Assembly (NCBI GenBank): GCA_034508935.3
Contig: CM067445.1
Location: forward strand, 48,014,053 to 48,078,052
Direction: 5' to 3'
DNA length: 64,000 nt
Source of the DNA: Berghia stephanieae
Taxonomy: Eukaryota > Mollusca > Gastropoda > Nudibranchia > Aeolidiidae
Shown: piece after piece, positions 24,131-35,859 of the stretch
How the letters are laid out: each line of letters starts with the position of its first letter
Position numbering within the stretch: the first letter of the stretch is position 1
Position numbers and translations under genes: made by a program
The notes under the pieces: model-generated
What the model was told of the DNA's origin: nothing
What the model saw: the letters and a program-made list of their open reading frames with translations, nothing else
The model's database searches: none

Positions 24131-25105
24131 TTATATAAAATGATTATTGCTTGTTGTTATAAAGCCTAATACTGGACGGCAGAAAGATTTTCGGTGTCTC
24201 TCTGTTTTCGTTGAAATAGAGAAAGGGCGACCACTTCTTTCTGACATAATAATTGATGGTCTTAGTGGATGATACTGGTCATTTAATATTTTAGTTATTT
24301 TATTTATACAAAATTTCTCGTATAAAAGATCTACATCGTCAACATCATTTATATAGCGTTTAATGGATTTTTTAATATTTGAATTTATTTTGTTCCTTTC
24401 CACTGCTAAGCAATTGCCTCCCCAAGCTGTTATACAAAATGACAAAACACTTTCAATTACTGCTCTATAAAATAATGTGCAGAGGGTTTTATCTATTCTA
24501 AACTGAGAGAGTTTTGATAAAAAATATGTACTTCTGCACATCTTATGCTTAATTATTTTCAAGTGTTCATCCCACTTGAGCCTGTCATCAATCGTTACAC
24601 CAAGGTATTTGTAGTGAGGAACTCGCTGGACGAATTGGTCCTTTAATTTTAACGGTTCTATCGGTTCCTTCACTCTCCTAAAGTCAATCACTAGCTCCTT
24701 TGTCTTGCTTATGTTAAGCTCTAGGTGGTGGGCATCACACCAAGACACAAATCTATCAATTTCTTGCCTATAAGCCACTTCGTTGCCATTTGTTATGAGG
24801 CCTTGAAGAGCGGTGTCATCTGCAAACTTTATTAAAGGTACACTCAGGTTTTGACTTCTACAGTCATTCGTGTATATTGTGAATAATACAGGGGACAATA
24901 CACAACCTTGAGGAGCACCAGTATTTGTAGTTATACAGGAAGATTTGTTTTGTCCTAATTGAACATATTGTGCTCTCTCCGTAAGAAATTCGAGCACCCA
25001 AGCAATTATATACTTGTTTAAATTCAGACTAGTCAATTTTTGAACAACCAACTGAGGTTGCATTGTATTGAACGCTGAAGAAAAATCCGCAAAAGCAATC
25101 TGCAA
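24131..25105 (-). CDS. LINE reverse transcriptase, catalytic half
   Basis: 324-codon open frame holding RT motifs A to the thumb (DFSSAF, PQGCVLSP, FADD, YLGV). The N-terminal fingers are in the neighbouring frame. Part of the truncated LINE. Confidence 0.85.
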   Translation of the reverse strand: MQIAFADFSSAFNTMQPQLVVQKLTSLNLNKYIIAWVLEFLTERAQYVQLGQNKSSCITTNTGAPQGCVLSPVLFTIYTNDCRSQNLSVPLIKFADDTALQGLITNGNEVAYRQEIDRFVSWCDAHHLELNISKTKELVIDFRRVKEPIEPLKLKDQFVQRVPHYKYLGVTIDDRLKWDEHLKIIKHKMCRSTYFLSKLSQFRIDKTLCTLFYRAVIESVLSFCITAWGGNCLAVERNKINSNIKKSIKRYINDVDDVDLLYEKFCINKITKILNDQYHPLRPSIIMSERSGRPFSISTKTERHRKSFCRPVLGFITTSNNHFI

Positions 25106-26046
25106 TAGCTCCTAGCGTGATCTAGATGCCTGTAGATGTTGTTTGTAAACAGCAAAATGGCATCCTCTACGCCACGTCCTGGTTTGTAAGCAAATTGATG
25201 ACTATCACTCAATGGTATAAACTGATTCTTAATTTTAACAAGAACAAGTTTTTCTAAAGATTTCATGACTATTGAAGTCATTGCAACAGGTCTGAGATCG
25301 TTCATAGTTTCAAGTTTTTCTTTTTTTGGAACAGGAATAAGTTTTGAAGTTTTCCAAATTTCAGGGATCGAAACGCATTGGAGGGACCAGTTAAAAATAT
25401 GTGTATAAATGGGGGAAAGCTGATGGGCACATTCTTTTAATAATTTTCCTTTCAATCCATCCGGCCCAGCAGCCTTCCTCTCGTTTAGTTTCGAAAATAC
25501 GAATCTCGTTTCTTCTTCACTGACCTCAATAGTCATTTCATCTTCCAAAGCCCTGTCTAATTTATGTTTTTCATTTTCAATATCAAATTTGTTTGCTGTG
25601 TCGAAACGTGAATAAAATTTATTTAGAGTTTCAATTTCGATGTCTTCTGATATAATCGTGGGCTTTGGATTATAGTTAACAGCAGTTTTAAGCCCCCGCC
25701 ACGTGTCCCGTATATCCCCAGAAGAAAAGCATTTTTCAATTTTATTTTTGTACTTGTCTCTACAACTAGATATTACTCTCTTTATCTCTTTTTGTTTTGT
25801 TTTCAGATCTTTTTTGTTTCCACTAGTAAAGAGAGTTTTCTTTTGGTTCAATAAAAGTTTTAGATCTTTTGTTATCCAAGGCTTGTTGTTAGGATAATAT
25901 TTTATTTCTTTTTTACAAGACACTAGCTGTTCACAGAATTTTAAATACTCACTCACACAGTCATTCAGCTCATCCACACTATCACATGATTCGACAAAAA
26001 CATTCCAGTCAGTGCATTCAAAACAACCACGCAAATCTTCACACAC
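25033..26046 (-). CDS. LINE reverse transcriptase, N-terminal half
   Basis: 337-codon frame with the inter-domain linker and RT finger motifs (IPVPKKEK, DLRPVAMTS, KAAGPDGLKG). It loses frame after EDAILLFTNNIYRHLDHAR. Confidence 0.8.
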   Translation of the reverse strand: MCEDLRGCFECTDWNVFVESCDSVDELNDCVSEYLKFCEQLVSCKKEIKYYPNNKPWITKDLKLLLNQKKTLFTSGNKKDLKTKQKEIKRVISSCRDKYKNKIEKCFSSGDIRDTWRGLKTAVNYNPKPTIISEDIEIETLNKFYSRFDTANKFDIENEKHKLDRALEDEMTIEVSEEETRFVFSKLNERKAAGPDGLKGKLLKECAHQLSPIYTHIFNWSLQCVSIPEIWKTSKLIPVPKKEKLETMNDLRPVAMTSIVMKSLEKLVLVKIKNQFIPLSDSHQFAYKPGRGVEDAILLFTNNIYRHLDHARSYCRLLLRIFLQRSIQCNLSWLFKN

Positions 26047-26185
26047 ACTTCCGTTCCAGATCTGTACACTTTTCTTTACTGGTTTTACACGTTTTTAATT
26101 GAAATATCACATTTTTAAAAATGGTCCTTTTGGTTTTACAATCACATATTGACATCGTGTTCATCTCTTAAAGGCGGCTAGTCAT

Positions 26186-26376
26186 ATAGATAATATGCGG
26201 ATGTCTAAGAAGTTCACAACATTGACATCCGGAAGTGGACAGACCAACACACAAAACTAGGTGTAACCTTAAACGTTTATAGTCTGGTTAATATAGTTTA
26301 GGGAGAATTACTCATAAACGCGGATGGCAAAAAACAATAGCAAAGACCCGAGTGACGTCAACTTCGTTCTATCTAT
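26186..26376 (+). mobile_element. Family U element
   Basis: From ATAGATAATATGCGG to CGTTCTATCTAT, about 190 bases, with the internal GGATGGCAAAAAACAATA word. Confidence 0.75.
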
Positions 26377-26507
26377 ATAAAGCAAATGTCTAAAGATGTT
26401 TTTTTTAAAAAGGGTTTAATCAGTTTACGACAGACTTTCGCCTTTAATAAAGTGGGGAAGTTTTATTGTTATATCCATTTAGAACTGGTGACAATCAAAT
26501 TATACTA

Positions 26508-26600
26508 TTGATATAACGAAGGTGACGCCACTCGGGTCTTTGTTATTGTTTTTTGCCATCCGCGTTTATGAGTAATTCTCACTAAACTGTATCAAAGAGT
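26508..26600 (-). repeat. Family U fragment, inverted
   Basis: Carries only the 3' half of U on the minus strand (ACTCGGGTCTTTGTTATTG to TTCTCACTAAACTGTAT). It faces the copy at 26186-26376. Confidence 0.7.
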
Positions 26601-26732
26601 GTGTAGGGTAACGTAGTTACCAAGAGCTCTCACTTCTCTTAACCGCTATAGCATTATAGGAATAATATTACGAGGCGTCCCTATTATCCTTTGTAGAAAA
26701 AACAAAAAGACTAAAACAAACGTGATATATAT

Positions 26733-26936
26733 CTTTGGGCGCAGCGAAGCTCAGCGGTACGGTCTTTGCTTCGTACCCGAAAAGTACCGAGTTCGATCAC
26801 TCGCCGCTGCGCTGTGCAAGTCACCTCGCCCTAGCTCAATTTGCGACGCTGCATTGCGGCTGACGCCTGGGTTATTCCAGTCTTCCCTTGGAATAAACCC
26901 TAGAGAAAAAAATGTCCCTATGGGATGAATAAAGGA

Positions 26937-26942
<6 letters not shown>
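26733..26942 (+). mobile_element. SINE-C copy, full length
   Basis: tRNA-like head (GAAGCTCAGCGGTACGGTC, B-box-like GAGTTCGATCAC). The body contains CTGACGCCTGGGTTATTCCA and the tail GGGATGAATAAAGGAATTTT, followed by (TA)n. Confidence 0.85.
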
Positions 26943-27014
<72 letters not shown>

Positions 27015-27038
27015 TATATAATATATATATATATATAC
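26942..27038. repeat. (TA)n microsatellite
   Basis: About 48 TA units with two short interruptions, attached to the 3' end of the SINE-C copy. Confidence 0.95.
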
Positions 27039-27039
27039 A

Positions 27040-28035
27040 TTTTAGGCCTAACAAATCCTTGTAAGGGAACAGTAAATATTGCTTGTAACTCATTGGTCTA
27101 ATGCAGAATATTGTTTTGTTATTATTAGATTTAAATGAAAGTAAATATCACAACTTCTATTGTCTCTGTAATATCTAGCTATCTATATTTCACGACACCA
27201 ATGTCACTATTACGAAAAAAAATGATATATTAAGCAAATTCAAACTTGGCCGAATAACTGGTAAAGCACACACAAAAATTTAGTTTATTTTATATAGGAG
27301 CTAGATAACAGTGCTCTTCTGATAGAATAACGCTGTATAAAAACCACCTTAAAGATCTCATCTAAATTACAAGCAAGCAAGTTGTTCTATTAAAAGCAAT
27401 TTAAGAGGGCAAATATTTTTGAAAACAATGTTTCTTTGTGAAAATAGAATATAGACGTGTCTATATAAAAATGACGTACCTTATTGGGTTTGATTTTTTT
27501 CTGAGATGTTTTATCCTTGAAAGCAGATAGAGCAAGTGTTCAATGGATGTATTTGTTGGTCAATGCAACAAGGTCGTGCAATCCGATTTACCTAACATTC
27601 TGTCATATCCTCATACCAAATCAACATGTTTTGCATACAATCTCGGTTATATCCACTTACATTGACAAAACGGACTTTTATACATTTCGGTCTGAGAGCA
27701 GTTTAAATAAATCTATTGATTAAAATGATATTAGTCTTTTATATATGGCGTCTAACCTGAGGCTGCTTTAAGAGGCCTGAGGCCTGGCACGTTTTGTCAA
27801 AGTTGAAAATCATTTTAATCAATAGATCAATGCAGTAAAACAGATGTGGCCAGAATAGAAAAAAAGTGATTTGGGTTTGGGTTTTTTTTCTTCAACCTAT
27901 GGCAATACATACCTATCACCTTAAACCATCTTCGCATGGATCGTGGGCGGAGAGACGAAAACAATAATATTATGATTGTATTATCTGGGATAGAAATCAA
28001 TGCTGATTTGAATTCGATAACACAGGTTAAATCAT
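27040..28035. other. Intergenic, nothing recognised
   Basis: AT-rich, with no supported gene or repeat family. A 68-codon frame at 27517-27723 has no recognisable motif. Confidence 0.45.
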
Positions 28036-28038
28036 AAA

Positions 28039-28290
28039 CGAGCTTTTATATGGCGCAATATCCACTAAACCTGCTCAAATCGCTTTACAATGGGTCTTTA
28101 GCCAACAGCAACACCTAAGATGAAAGTAGAGACATGACGCCTATTAGGTGATATTACATTTTTTTGTTCGACCAAGTACTCATTTTACAACTCAGTACGT
28201 GATAGAATGTGAGTAAAGAGCCTTTTCCAATGACTCGACAGTGCTCAGCTCAAAGTGGGACTCGATCCCTGGATCTTCTGATCCTATGAC
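28039..28290 (-). mobile_element. SINE-A copy, diverged
   Basis: Minus-strand match from the tail (GCGCAATATCCACTAAACC on +) to a worn tRNA-like head. Confidence 0.75.
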
Positions 28291-28397
28291 ATACTTCAAT
28301 CGGAAGCAATATTTATAAACAAAATTTCATGGTTCGAAACATTTTGATATTTAATATTTTTTAATTATCTTTTAGCTTTCATTCCATCGAGCTTGAG

Positions 28398-28690
28398 CTT
28401 TTGAGCTTTAATATAGCGCAATATCCACTAAACGTGCTCAACGCGCTTTACAATGGGTCCCTGGCCAACAGCAACACTCAACAGAAGGACGGGACATGAC
28501 ACCTGTAATTACAATTTTTTTTCCGACAGAGACAACGCTGTTAACGGCCAGGTACTCATTTTACACCTGAAGTACGGTGAGAATGTGAGTAAAGAGCCTT
28601 TTCCAAGGACTCAACTACGCGCCGAGAAAGGTTCGAACCCAGGACCTTCCGATCTGAAAGCGAGTGCCATACCACAAGACCACATAGCCG
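28398..28690 (-). mobile_element. SINE-A copy
   Basis: Full-length minus-strand copy. The head reads AGGCACTCGC-like with the B box GGTTCGAACC. Confidence 0.85.
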
Positions 28691-28787
28691 AACTAAATAA
28701 GTGGGAGGGTATATTATGTAAACAGTCCTTCGGAGTAATAATAGTGATAAGGTTACATAAAGGGGGCATAACTATTTCAATAACACG

Positions 28788-28846
28788 ATGTATAATTCAT
28801 TATGGCAACCCCGCAAAATGCGGGATAAGCTGAAAGAAGAAGATGC
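28788..28846 (+). mobile_element. LINE 3' end fragment
   Basis: ATTCATTATGGCAACCCCGC followed by GGGATAAGCTGAAAGAAGAAG matches the end of the LINE remnant at 42700-43197. Confidence 0.6.
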
Positions 28847-29011
28847 ATAGAAATTGACGGCACTCACGTCTTTGTTATTGTTTTTTGCTATCCACATTTA
28901 TGAACAATTCTCACTAAACTATGTTAACCAGACTATAAACGTTTAAGATTGGCCGTTATACTTCCGGATGGCAATGTTGTGAGCTTCATGGACAAGCGCA
29001 TACTATCTATA
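28847..29011 (-). mobile_element. Family U element, shortened
   Basis: Minus-strand copy running from TTGACGGCACTCACGTC to GCGCATACTATCTAT on +. Part of the middle is missing. Confidence 0.7.
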
Positions 29012-29015
29012 ATAC

Positions 29016-29205
29016 GGGACGTTAAAGAGCGAGAGTCTTAATTGACTACGAGCATAATATATTTAGACTAGAAAATAAGATAACATCACTCTGAAACCAG
29101 AAAATGAATTGCACAAGGTACTCGTATGTATCCTGTCCTAAGGAAAAGTGGTTTTACACTTCCAATGAAATAGGAACCCTTTCTTTTGACATCACACTGT
29201 GCTTC
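29016..29205 (+). repeat. Interspersed repeat W, 5'-truncated
   Basis: Shares the GTTAAAGAGCGAG and TCTGAAACCAGAAAATGA words. It abuts the U copy. Confidence 0.6.
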
Positions 29206-29334
29206 CATATTCCAGCTGCAATAGTTTGTGAGAAGATCACACCAAAAGCAACACATTCCGTAATGTTTTCACATGACAGGAAAGTAGGATTATCTCTTGA
29301 TTACAAGATTAAAATATATATGTAGGTGATATCC

Positions 29335-29452
29335 CCCTCCCCCCCCCTCCTCGAACCCCCCCCCCCCCCCCCCCCCATAAAAAACCCAACCAAAAAAAGA
29401 AACAACAAAAAAACACAAAAGAAAACAAAACAAAAAAAACAAAAAACACAAC
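29335..29452. repeat. C-run followed by A/C tract
   Basis: About 20 C and then roughly 85 bases of A and C words with almost no G or T. Confidence 0.9.
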
Positions 29453-29534
29453 TCCAGAACTGTTTTATTCACGTTAAGGCCCATTTTAAGGTAGACCCAA
29501 CACCCTCAAGAATGTCTGGCGACTATATAGAGCA

Positions 29535-29911
29535 GAAAAGTTGTGACGTCACACCTTTTACTTTTCCTGTTTCAAAATCCTTGGAAGTCTGTATGTTTCC
29601 AGCTCTTTAGAGGACTAACAATGAATAGATTACACATTGAATCGTAAAACAAGGGCATCACTACTTTAGTAGCAGGGTGTATAGGCAGATTTTTAGGATT
29701 ACAGGACGATAGAGAACGAGGATGAATGATCTTTCTTGACCATCAGCATATTATATTTAGACAAAAAACAAAACAAAAATAAGATGCTATCACTCTGAAG
29801 CCAGACGATCATTTACACAAGGTATGTATTCAGTCATCCGGAATAGTGGTTTTACATTTCCAATGAGATTGGAACCAGGTTTTTGACATCACACTTTTGT
29901 TCCCTATTTCA
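29535..29911 (+). repeat. Interspersed repeat W, near full length
   Basis: GTGACGTCACACCTTTTACT at one end, TTTTGACATCACACTTTTGT at the other. Confidence 0.75.
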
Positions 29912-30054
29912 GGTCACAACACATCGTGAGTAGATCATACCAAAACCAACACATTCCGTAATGCGTGTTTACATGGCAGACCAGTATGATTACCTCTTTA
30001 TTACCAGATGGATATATACATTTATATGATATTCTTTAAAATAGATTTTAAATA

Positions 30055-30240
30055 AATAAAATTCCCTTCATTCATCCATTAGGTGGAATTTGTCTCTAGG
30101 GTCTATTCCAAGGGAAGACTGGAATAACCCAGGCGTCCACGGCAGTGCAGCGCCGCAAATTGAGCGCAGCGGCGGGTGATCGAACTCGGCACCTTTCGGG
30201 TACGAAGCAAACACCGTACGGCTGAGCCACGCTGCCTCAT
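30055..30240 (-). mobile_element. SINE-C copy
   Basis: Minus-strand copy; the B-box-like GAGTTCGATCACCCG head is near 30175-30230. A (CA)n run follows at 30241-30285. Confidence 0.8.
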
Positions 30241-30246
30241 TCACAC

Positions 30247-30289
<43 letters not shown>

Positions 30290-30483
30290 CCACCCTCCTC
30301 CCAGCAAGGTTTTGCTCATTTTAAGGTTAATTTTGGGTTAGATCCAAAATATTAAAAAATAATGGCAATATATGGCAAGGAATGGTGCAAATCGCTCTTT
30401 TCTTGATTTTTTTTTCCGAGATATGAATTAGTGGCCAGTTGGTGTTATTAGAAGAAATATACCTTTAAAACATTAAAAATATT

Positions 30484-30745
30484 GAGCTTTTATATCGCTA
30501 ATAACCACTATACGTGCTCAAAGCGATTTACAAGGCCAACAGCAACATTTAACAGTAGGACGAGACACGATGCCTGTTAGGCGATATTACAATTTTTTTT
30601 GCACAAAGACAACGCTGCTAACGGCCAGGTACTCATTTTACACCTGAGTACGGTGAGAGAATGACTCAACTATGCGTCGAGCGAGGCTCGAACCCAGGAT
30701 CTTCCGATCCGAAAGCGAGTGTTATACCACAAGACAACATAGCAC
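30484..30745 (-). mobile_element. SINE-A copy
   Basis: Minus strand. GGGTTCGAGCCTCGCTCGAC lies near 30675-30700 in reverse. Confidence 0.8.
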
Positions 30746-30889
30746 AAAACGAAGGTTGTGCTTCTAGTCTAGACACACGGCCATATCGGTGGTACCAAGT
30801 CCACATAAAAAAGCATTTTGCATCTTTCATTATCCTAAAGGAACTATGTATTTAATAGGAAAAATAAGTATGCCTTTTGCGCCACGATA

Positions 30890-31110
30890 TCGTAAGATAT
30901 CGTCGCCTAGGCATTCCACGAAGGAATATAGATAACTCATCAAACAAGATGTCTGATGTCAACAGGAATCACCCATGTTGTCCAAGTGAGCAAATTGGGG
31001 TTAATAATCTTGCTCAAGGAAATAAAACAAAAGTGCCTGAAGCGGGGCTCGAACCCGGGTCATCCGGATCACAGTGCAATGCCTTAACCACTCGGCCACT
31101 TTGTCTCCTA
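30890..31110 (-). mobile_element. SINE-D copy
   Basis: Minus-strand head AGTGGCCGAGTGGTTAAGGC with B box GGGTTCGAGCC resembles a Leu/Ser-type tRNA. The body matches 18330-18540. Confidence 0.8.
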
Positions 31111-31527
31111 AAGGAATTATGGCATCACGAAATTTTAACTATGAAGATTGCATTCGTTGGTGACTCCGATGGCTTATAGAGCGATATCTCGTCTTGTCAC
31201 AAAAGTGATGCTGAGCATGGTCATTAACCGAATGGGTGACAGAAATCGCAAAATTCTGTCGAAGGTATTGTATTTTACTGGGTATTGCATATTGTGCACA
31301 TAACTCCATTCGACAGCTTTAATGAATACCTGGCTATTATTGTGGGTAGTGTTTTTTGTTCCAGTACCCGTCTAAGAGGCGATTTACACATTATGAAAAG
31401 AAAAATTGGCACCATGTGGCCTGCTTGGAGAATAATTGAAGCGTAAAGCGTAAAGCATATTGAGCACCTCAAATCCTTGAAATGAGCTTTCACTACATAA
31501 ATGGTCTTATTCTAAACAGCAGTAATT

Positions 31528-31600
31528 GGGTAGCTGGGTCCGTTATACTTGATGGAAAGTACTTTATGATTGACTGGCGTACTTCGACTTCATGAAACAA
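31528..31600 (+). repeat. SINE-B fragment
   Basis: Only the GGGTAGCTGGGTCCGTTA to GACTGGCGTACTTCG part is present. Confidence 0.55.
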
Positions 31601-32095
31601 ATGTGTGTGAAGGACATTCATATATTATTTTTCGACCCCCCCCCCACCCCCAACGGCTCTAGACCTTTTTAGATATGCCTAAGCGATCAAAGTGACCTCA
31701 GCTGTCAAGATAAGGGGTGAATTAATCCATATGTAATGAGTCAATAAGCATGAGGTGTTAAAGTTGTCACGGGCCCGTGCTTTGTCGACGTAACCATTTA
31801 TCACAGTCGTTGTTACTGATCGTTACGTACCGTAAACTAATTAGCGATTCGCAACCCATCTATCTATCTGAGCCCCGAATCAGCAGCTGGTGTTCGTGAT
31901 GGTGATAGCGGTCAAGACGTGAAGGGTTTTTGTAGACGCAACTAAAATTTACACACAGTGGTTGGTTATGCCCCAGAGGATTGTTTAGCAAGGTCAAGGC
32001 TAAGCAAGGGAATGCATTGAGGGAATGCGCTCGACTCTAAATTTAGTTCTTTAACTGACAATTACTAATTTAATATTTATTTATCAGCGCCTTGG
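31600..32095. other. Intergenic, no gene
   Basis: Nothing coding seen. Its last 110 bases are a diverged direct repeat of about 32420-32555 (GAATGCGCTCGACTC against AAATGCGCACGACTC). Confidence 0.45.
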
Positions 32096-32350
32096 GGTCC
32101 GATAGCTCAGTTGGTAGAGCACTTGTTTCACACTCAAAGGGACCGAAATCGAGACTTTTTTCTTGACCCCCTGTCCACCCAGCAGTTATATGTTAGTTGG
32201 GTCTGTTAGTGAAGGTGGGAAGTACTTTGCGATAGACAAGCGTCCTATCCAAAGAGTAGCAAGAAATTGCCTTTGTCCTTTTCACGATATAGAAACCGGA
32301 ATAAATTCGGGATCCATAGGTTATGGCTCTGAAGGACTACTTCTTTTTTA
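32096..32350 (+). mobile_element. SINE-B copy, full length
   Basis: Head TCCGATAGCTCAGTTGGTAG, then the CCAGCAGTTATATG body, and an end at GAAGGACTACTTCTTTTTTA. Confidence 0.85.
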
Positions 32351-32619
32351 TCGACGCCAAGAATAAGCTGAATATGTTGTGCTGAACGTGAGCGATAGGG
32401 TGTCTTTCAACACGAGACCAGCATTCTACCAGTGGTTTGTCTAAAAGGACTATGAAACAATGTTAAGGATTAGGGAGTGAATTGAGGAAATGCGCACGAC
32501 TCCTAATTTAGTTAATGATTAAACATTCTTAATTTATTTCACATTTACTTATGACCGTGTGTCATGAATCAGCTGGTGGGCTGGAAATAATAGGGTCTTT
32601 GTCAACACACAATGTTCGA

Positions 32620-32930
32620 GTGGGCTATGTGGTATCGTGGTATGGCACTCGCTTTTGGATCGGACGGTCCCGGGTTCGAGCCTCGCTCGGCTCATAATGG
32701 GGTCCTTGGAAAAGCTCTTTACTCACAATCTCTCAACGTACTCTGGGGTAATATAAGTAACTGGCCGTTAACATCGTTGTCTCTGTCGGAAAAAAATATA
32801 TAATATAGCCTAACATGTCACGTCCTACATGTTATGAGTTGCTGTTGTCCAGGGATCCCTTGTAAAGCGCTTTCAGCATGTTTAGTGGATATTGCTCTCT
32901 ATATAAGCTCAGTTTATAAAAGGCTTCAGG
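32620..32930 (+). mobile_element. SINE-A copy
   Basis: Head GGCTATGTGGTATCGTGGTA; tail TGTTTAGTGGATATTGCTCT. Confidence 0.85.
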
Positions 32931-32984
32931 CATTTTCGTTTTTTTCCCATGGACAATCATTTTAACCCCCTATTTGGTCACAAT

Positions 32985-33085
32985 GATTAACACGTTTGGT
33001 GATTTCTGTTGATATCAGACGTTTGTTTGATAGATTATCTGTAATATTCTTTCATGGAATGTCTAGGCGACGGCATCTCCCAATT
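32985..33085 (+). mobile_element. SINE-D fragment
   Basis: Only the body and end (TTGATATCAGACGTTTGTTT, TGTCTAGGCGACGG) are present. Confidence 0.6.
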
Positions 33086-33302
33086 CAGCGTTTAAAGGCA
33101 TAATTCTTTTTATTTATTTTGGTCCACACAGCCTGACGGAAGTAAAGAAAAGAAAATAGCAAATTAGATAAATGAGAAATAAGTTATAAACATTTATACG
33201 GAACTTTTCCACGTAATCAATGTGGTTAATTTGCCTCCTCGTTGTTCATTTATTCATGCAGCAAGCAATATGGAAAAAAATGCAGTAAAAGTAGATAGTA
33301 AG

Positions 33303-33560
33303 GCGTGCGGCTATGTGGTCGCTCGTCGCATATTTGAGTCCTTGGAACAGTCTCTTTACTCATATTCTCTCAACGTACTCAGGTGTAAAATGAGTATATG
33401 GCCTTTATCAGCGTTGTTTCTGTCGGAAAAATTGTAATATCGCCTATTAGGCGTCATGTCTCATTTCTCATGTTTCGTCTTGCTGTTGGTCAGGGACCCT
33501 TTGTCAAGCGCTTTGAGCAACGTTTAGTGGATATTGCTCTTAATAAAAGCTCAAGTTGTT
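33303..33560 (+). mobile_element. SINE-A copy, head shortened
   Basis: GGCTATGTGGTCGCTCGTCGC shows a deletion that fuses the head start to the CTCGGCGCAT region. Confidence 0.8.
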
Positions 33561-33782
33561 TTTTTAATGGTTATGTGTCTTGTCTTGCAACAAGCGTCAA
33601 CCGACGTTGAGCGTGATCAAATACTAGGTAGGTGAAAATGACTGTAAAAATTATGATTATGGCATTGTATCGCGTGGTAAAGACATACTCATTTTGTTCA
33701 ATTCGAATCTTGCATAGGTGTGAATGGGTACTTGGGTATAGGTAATACAAGAGTGCGCGTACTTTAGAGAACGCCAAAAATG

Positions 33783-34085
33783 AGCTTTTATATAGCGCAA
33801 TATCCACTAAATGTGCTCAAAGCGTTTTTCATGGGATCCCTGACCAACAGCAATGTGTAACATGTAGAACGAGACATGACGCATGTTAGGCGATATGACA
33901 ATTTTTTTTCTGACAGAGACAACGCTGTTAAAGGCCAGGTCCTCATTTTACACACGAGTACGGTGAGAGAGAGAATGTGAGTAAAGAGCCTTTTCCAATG
34001 ACTCAAAACTATGCGCCGAGCGAGGCTCGAATCCAGGACCTTCCGATCCGAAAGCGGGTGTCATACCACTAGACCACATAGCCAG
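33783..34085 (-). mobile_element. SINE-A copy
   Basis: Full-length minus-strand copy from the ATATAGCGCAATATCCACT tail to the TAGACCACATAGCC head. Confidence 0.85.
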
Positions 34086-34112
34086 GCGTAACTATCTACT
34101 TGTATTGCATTT

Positions 34113-34349
34113 TTTCCCCATCGTCTCAAAACGGTATTATGTCGGGATGAACAAGATCCTGAAAGGTCAATTTTAAGCTTAGCTGGTCAAGAAAGCGAAA
34201 TTTCGGTTTTCAGCACTTTAAAATTCTATATTTCTTCTTCAAAAATACATACATGGACTCAACACAATCTAATGTTTTTGGTCATAGGTTCTATTCTCAG
34301 CACTTTGATCATCCCGATTTAATGCCGTTAGAGGCGGCGGGTCACATTT
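34113..34349 (+). mobile_element. Family V element (MITE-like)
   Basis: Starts CCCATCGTCTCAAAACGGTA and ends with its inverted copy (reverse of the end reads TGACCCGCCGCCTCTAACGG). About 235 bases, no ORF. Relatives lie at 35618, 50978 and 61110. Confidence 0.75.
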
Positions 34350-34498
34350 CATCACAAGACTCCCTCCGATCAACACCCGTTAGACACCCCAATGTTTGTT
34401 AATGTAACTACGCCGTGAGTCTTGAGTCATGTGAAAATAAACGAACAAATAAAACAAAGGGAAAAGACAACAAAAACAAAACGACAAGAAAGCAACAT

Positions 34499-34740
34499 CC
34501 CCCCCCCCCCCCCCCCCCAAAAAAAAAAAAACCCAAAAAACCAAGCCACCTCCCCCCAAAAAACAACAGCAATTAACCAAAAATAAAATAAAATATTAAA
34601 CATACCCCCCACCCCCCACCCCTCCAAATAAAACCAAACAAAAGAAAAAAAAACCAACAAAAATAAATAAATAAATAAAAAAAAAAAAAAAAAAAAAAAA
34701 ACAAAAAAAAAAAAAAAAAAAAAAAACAACAACAACAACA
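34499..34740. repeat. C-run followed by long A/C tract
   Basis: About 240 bases with almost no G and few T. Frames on either strand are artefacts. Confidence 0.9.
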
Positions 34741-34922
34741 AAGAAACCTCATAAAGATGTATATGACATATTAATGATTGACTGTGATGCATTCATGGCA
34801 CCAAACCCAGCCTAGGACGCCAGTCTGTCTCAAAAACGGAGAGGGGGATGGGGTGGGGGGAGTGTATGTATCTAACAAGAATAGGGTAATGATCAGGATG
34901 ATGTTGTTGTTCTTGTTGTTGT

Positions 34923-34963
34923 TGATGATGATATGATGATGATGATGATGAGTGATGATGATA

Positions 34964-35017
<54 letters not shown>

Positions 35018-35040
35018 AATGATGATGATGAAGATGGTGA
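34923..35040. repeat. (GAT)n array
   Basis: GAT repeat with a few interruptions. Confidence 0.95.
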
Positions 35041-35044
35041 TAAG

Positions 35045-35182
35045 ATCCCTTCAGATCCAACTACCCAATCACAGATCGACTGACAGACCGCGCAGAAAAA
35101 GCTTCGGCTCAACCCGGAATCGAAACCGTTCCATTTGGTGATGAGGGGAGTGCGCTACCGATTGAGCTATCCAGACCCCTTT
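35045..35182 (-). mobile_element. tRNA-related SINE fragment
   Basis: Minus-strand head GGATAGCTCAATCGGTAGCG with the B-box-like GATTCCGGGTTGAG; the body shares CCAACTACCCAATCAC with SINE-B. It differs enough from SINE-B to be a separate subfamily. Confidence 0.6.
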
Positions 35183-35617
35183 AGGTTCAAATCAATAAGG
35201 CAGTGACTTATAAGCTATAGCAGATGTCGTACAAAGAGGCGAAAAATTGAACAAAATAAAATTGCATGTTTTGTTTTTCAGTTTTATTTAAAGCATAGGA
35301 AGAAAACTTTACTGATTAAAATACAGAGTAAAAATAATCATTTGAATATGGAAATAATATACGAGACCCACAACAACGAACTGGTATGTTATTGGGATAA
35401 TACATGTTCAGTCTGAAACATATATAGAAAGTCTCAGCAAACGTTCCTTTGGCAGTCTTCTTCCCCCCTCCCGCTCTTGCAAACCAATCAAAATGAGGTA
35501 AGATTTAAAATAAATAGAAACGTAATATTACGATTGGTTAAGAAGAAATCGAAAGTAGGTCAAATTATTTGCTGTCAACCGCATAAGAGGCGTCGTTTGA
35601 TGTCTTTTGAGACATTT

Positions 35618-35853
35618 GTGTCCCACCGTCTCAAAACGGTATTATGTCGGGATGCTTCATATCCCAAAAATGTAAATTTAGAGATAGAATGATGAGAAAT
35701 CGGACCTTAGAAGTTTTTGAAAAGCAATAAATAGTATTTATATTCCACCATGACGTAGAGAAAGTAAACCCAAGTTTGATATTTGTGGATATGAATTCAA
35801 TTTCCCTAACCGAGTGTATCCCGACATAATACCGCTTTGAGAAGGTGGGTCAC
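35618..35853 (+). mobile_element. Family V element
   Basis: TCCCACCGTCTCAAAACGGT at the left, GCTTTGAGAAGGTGGGTCAC at the right, about 236 bases. Confidence 0.8.
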
Positions 35854-35859
35854 ACTTTT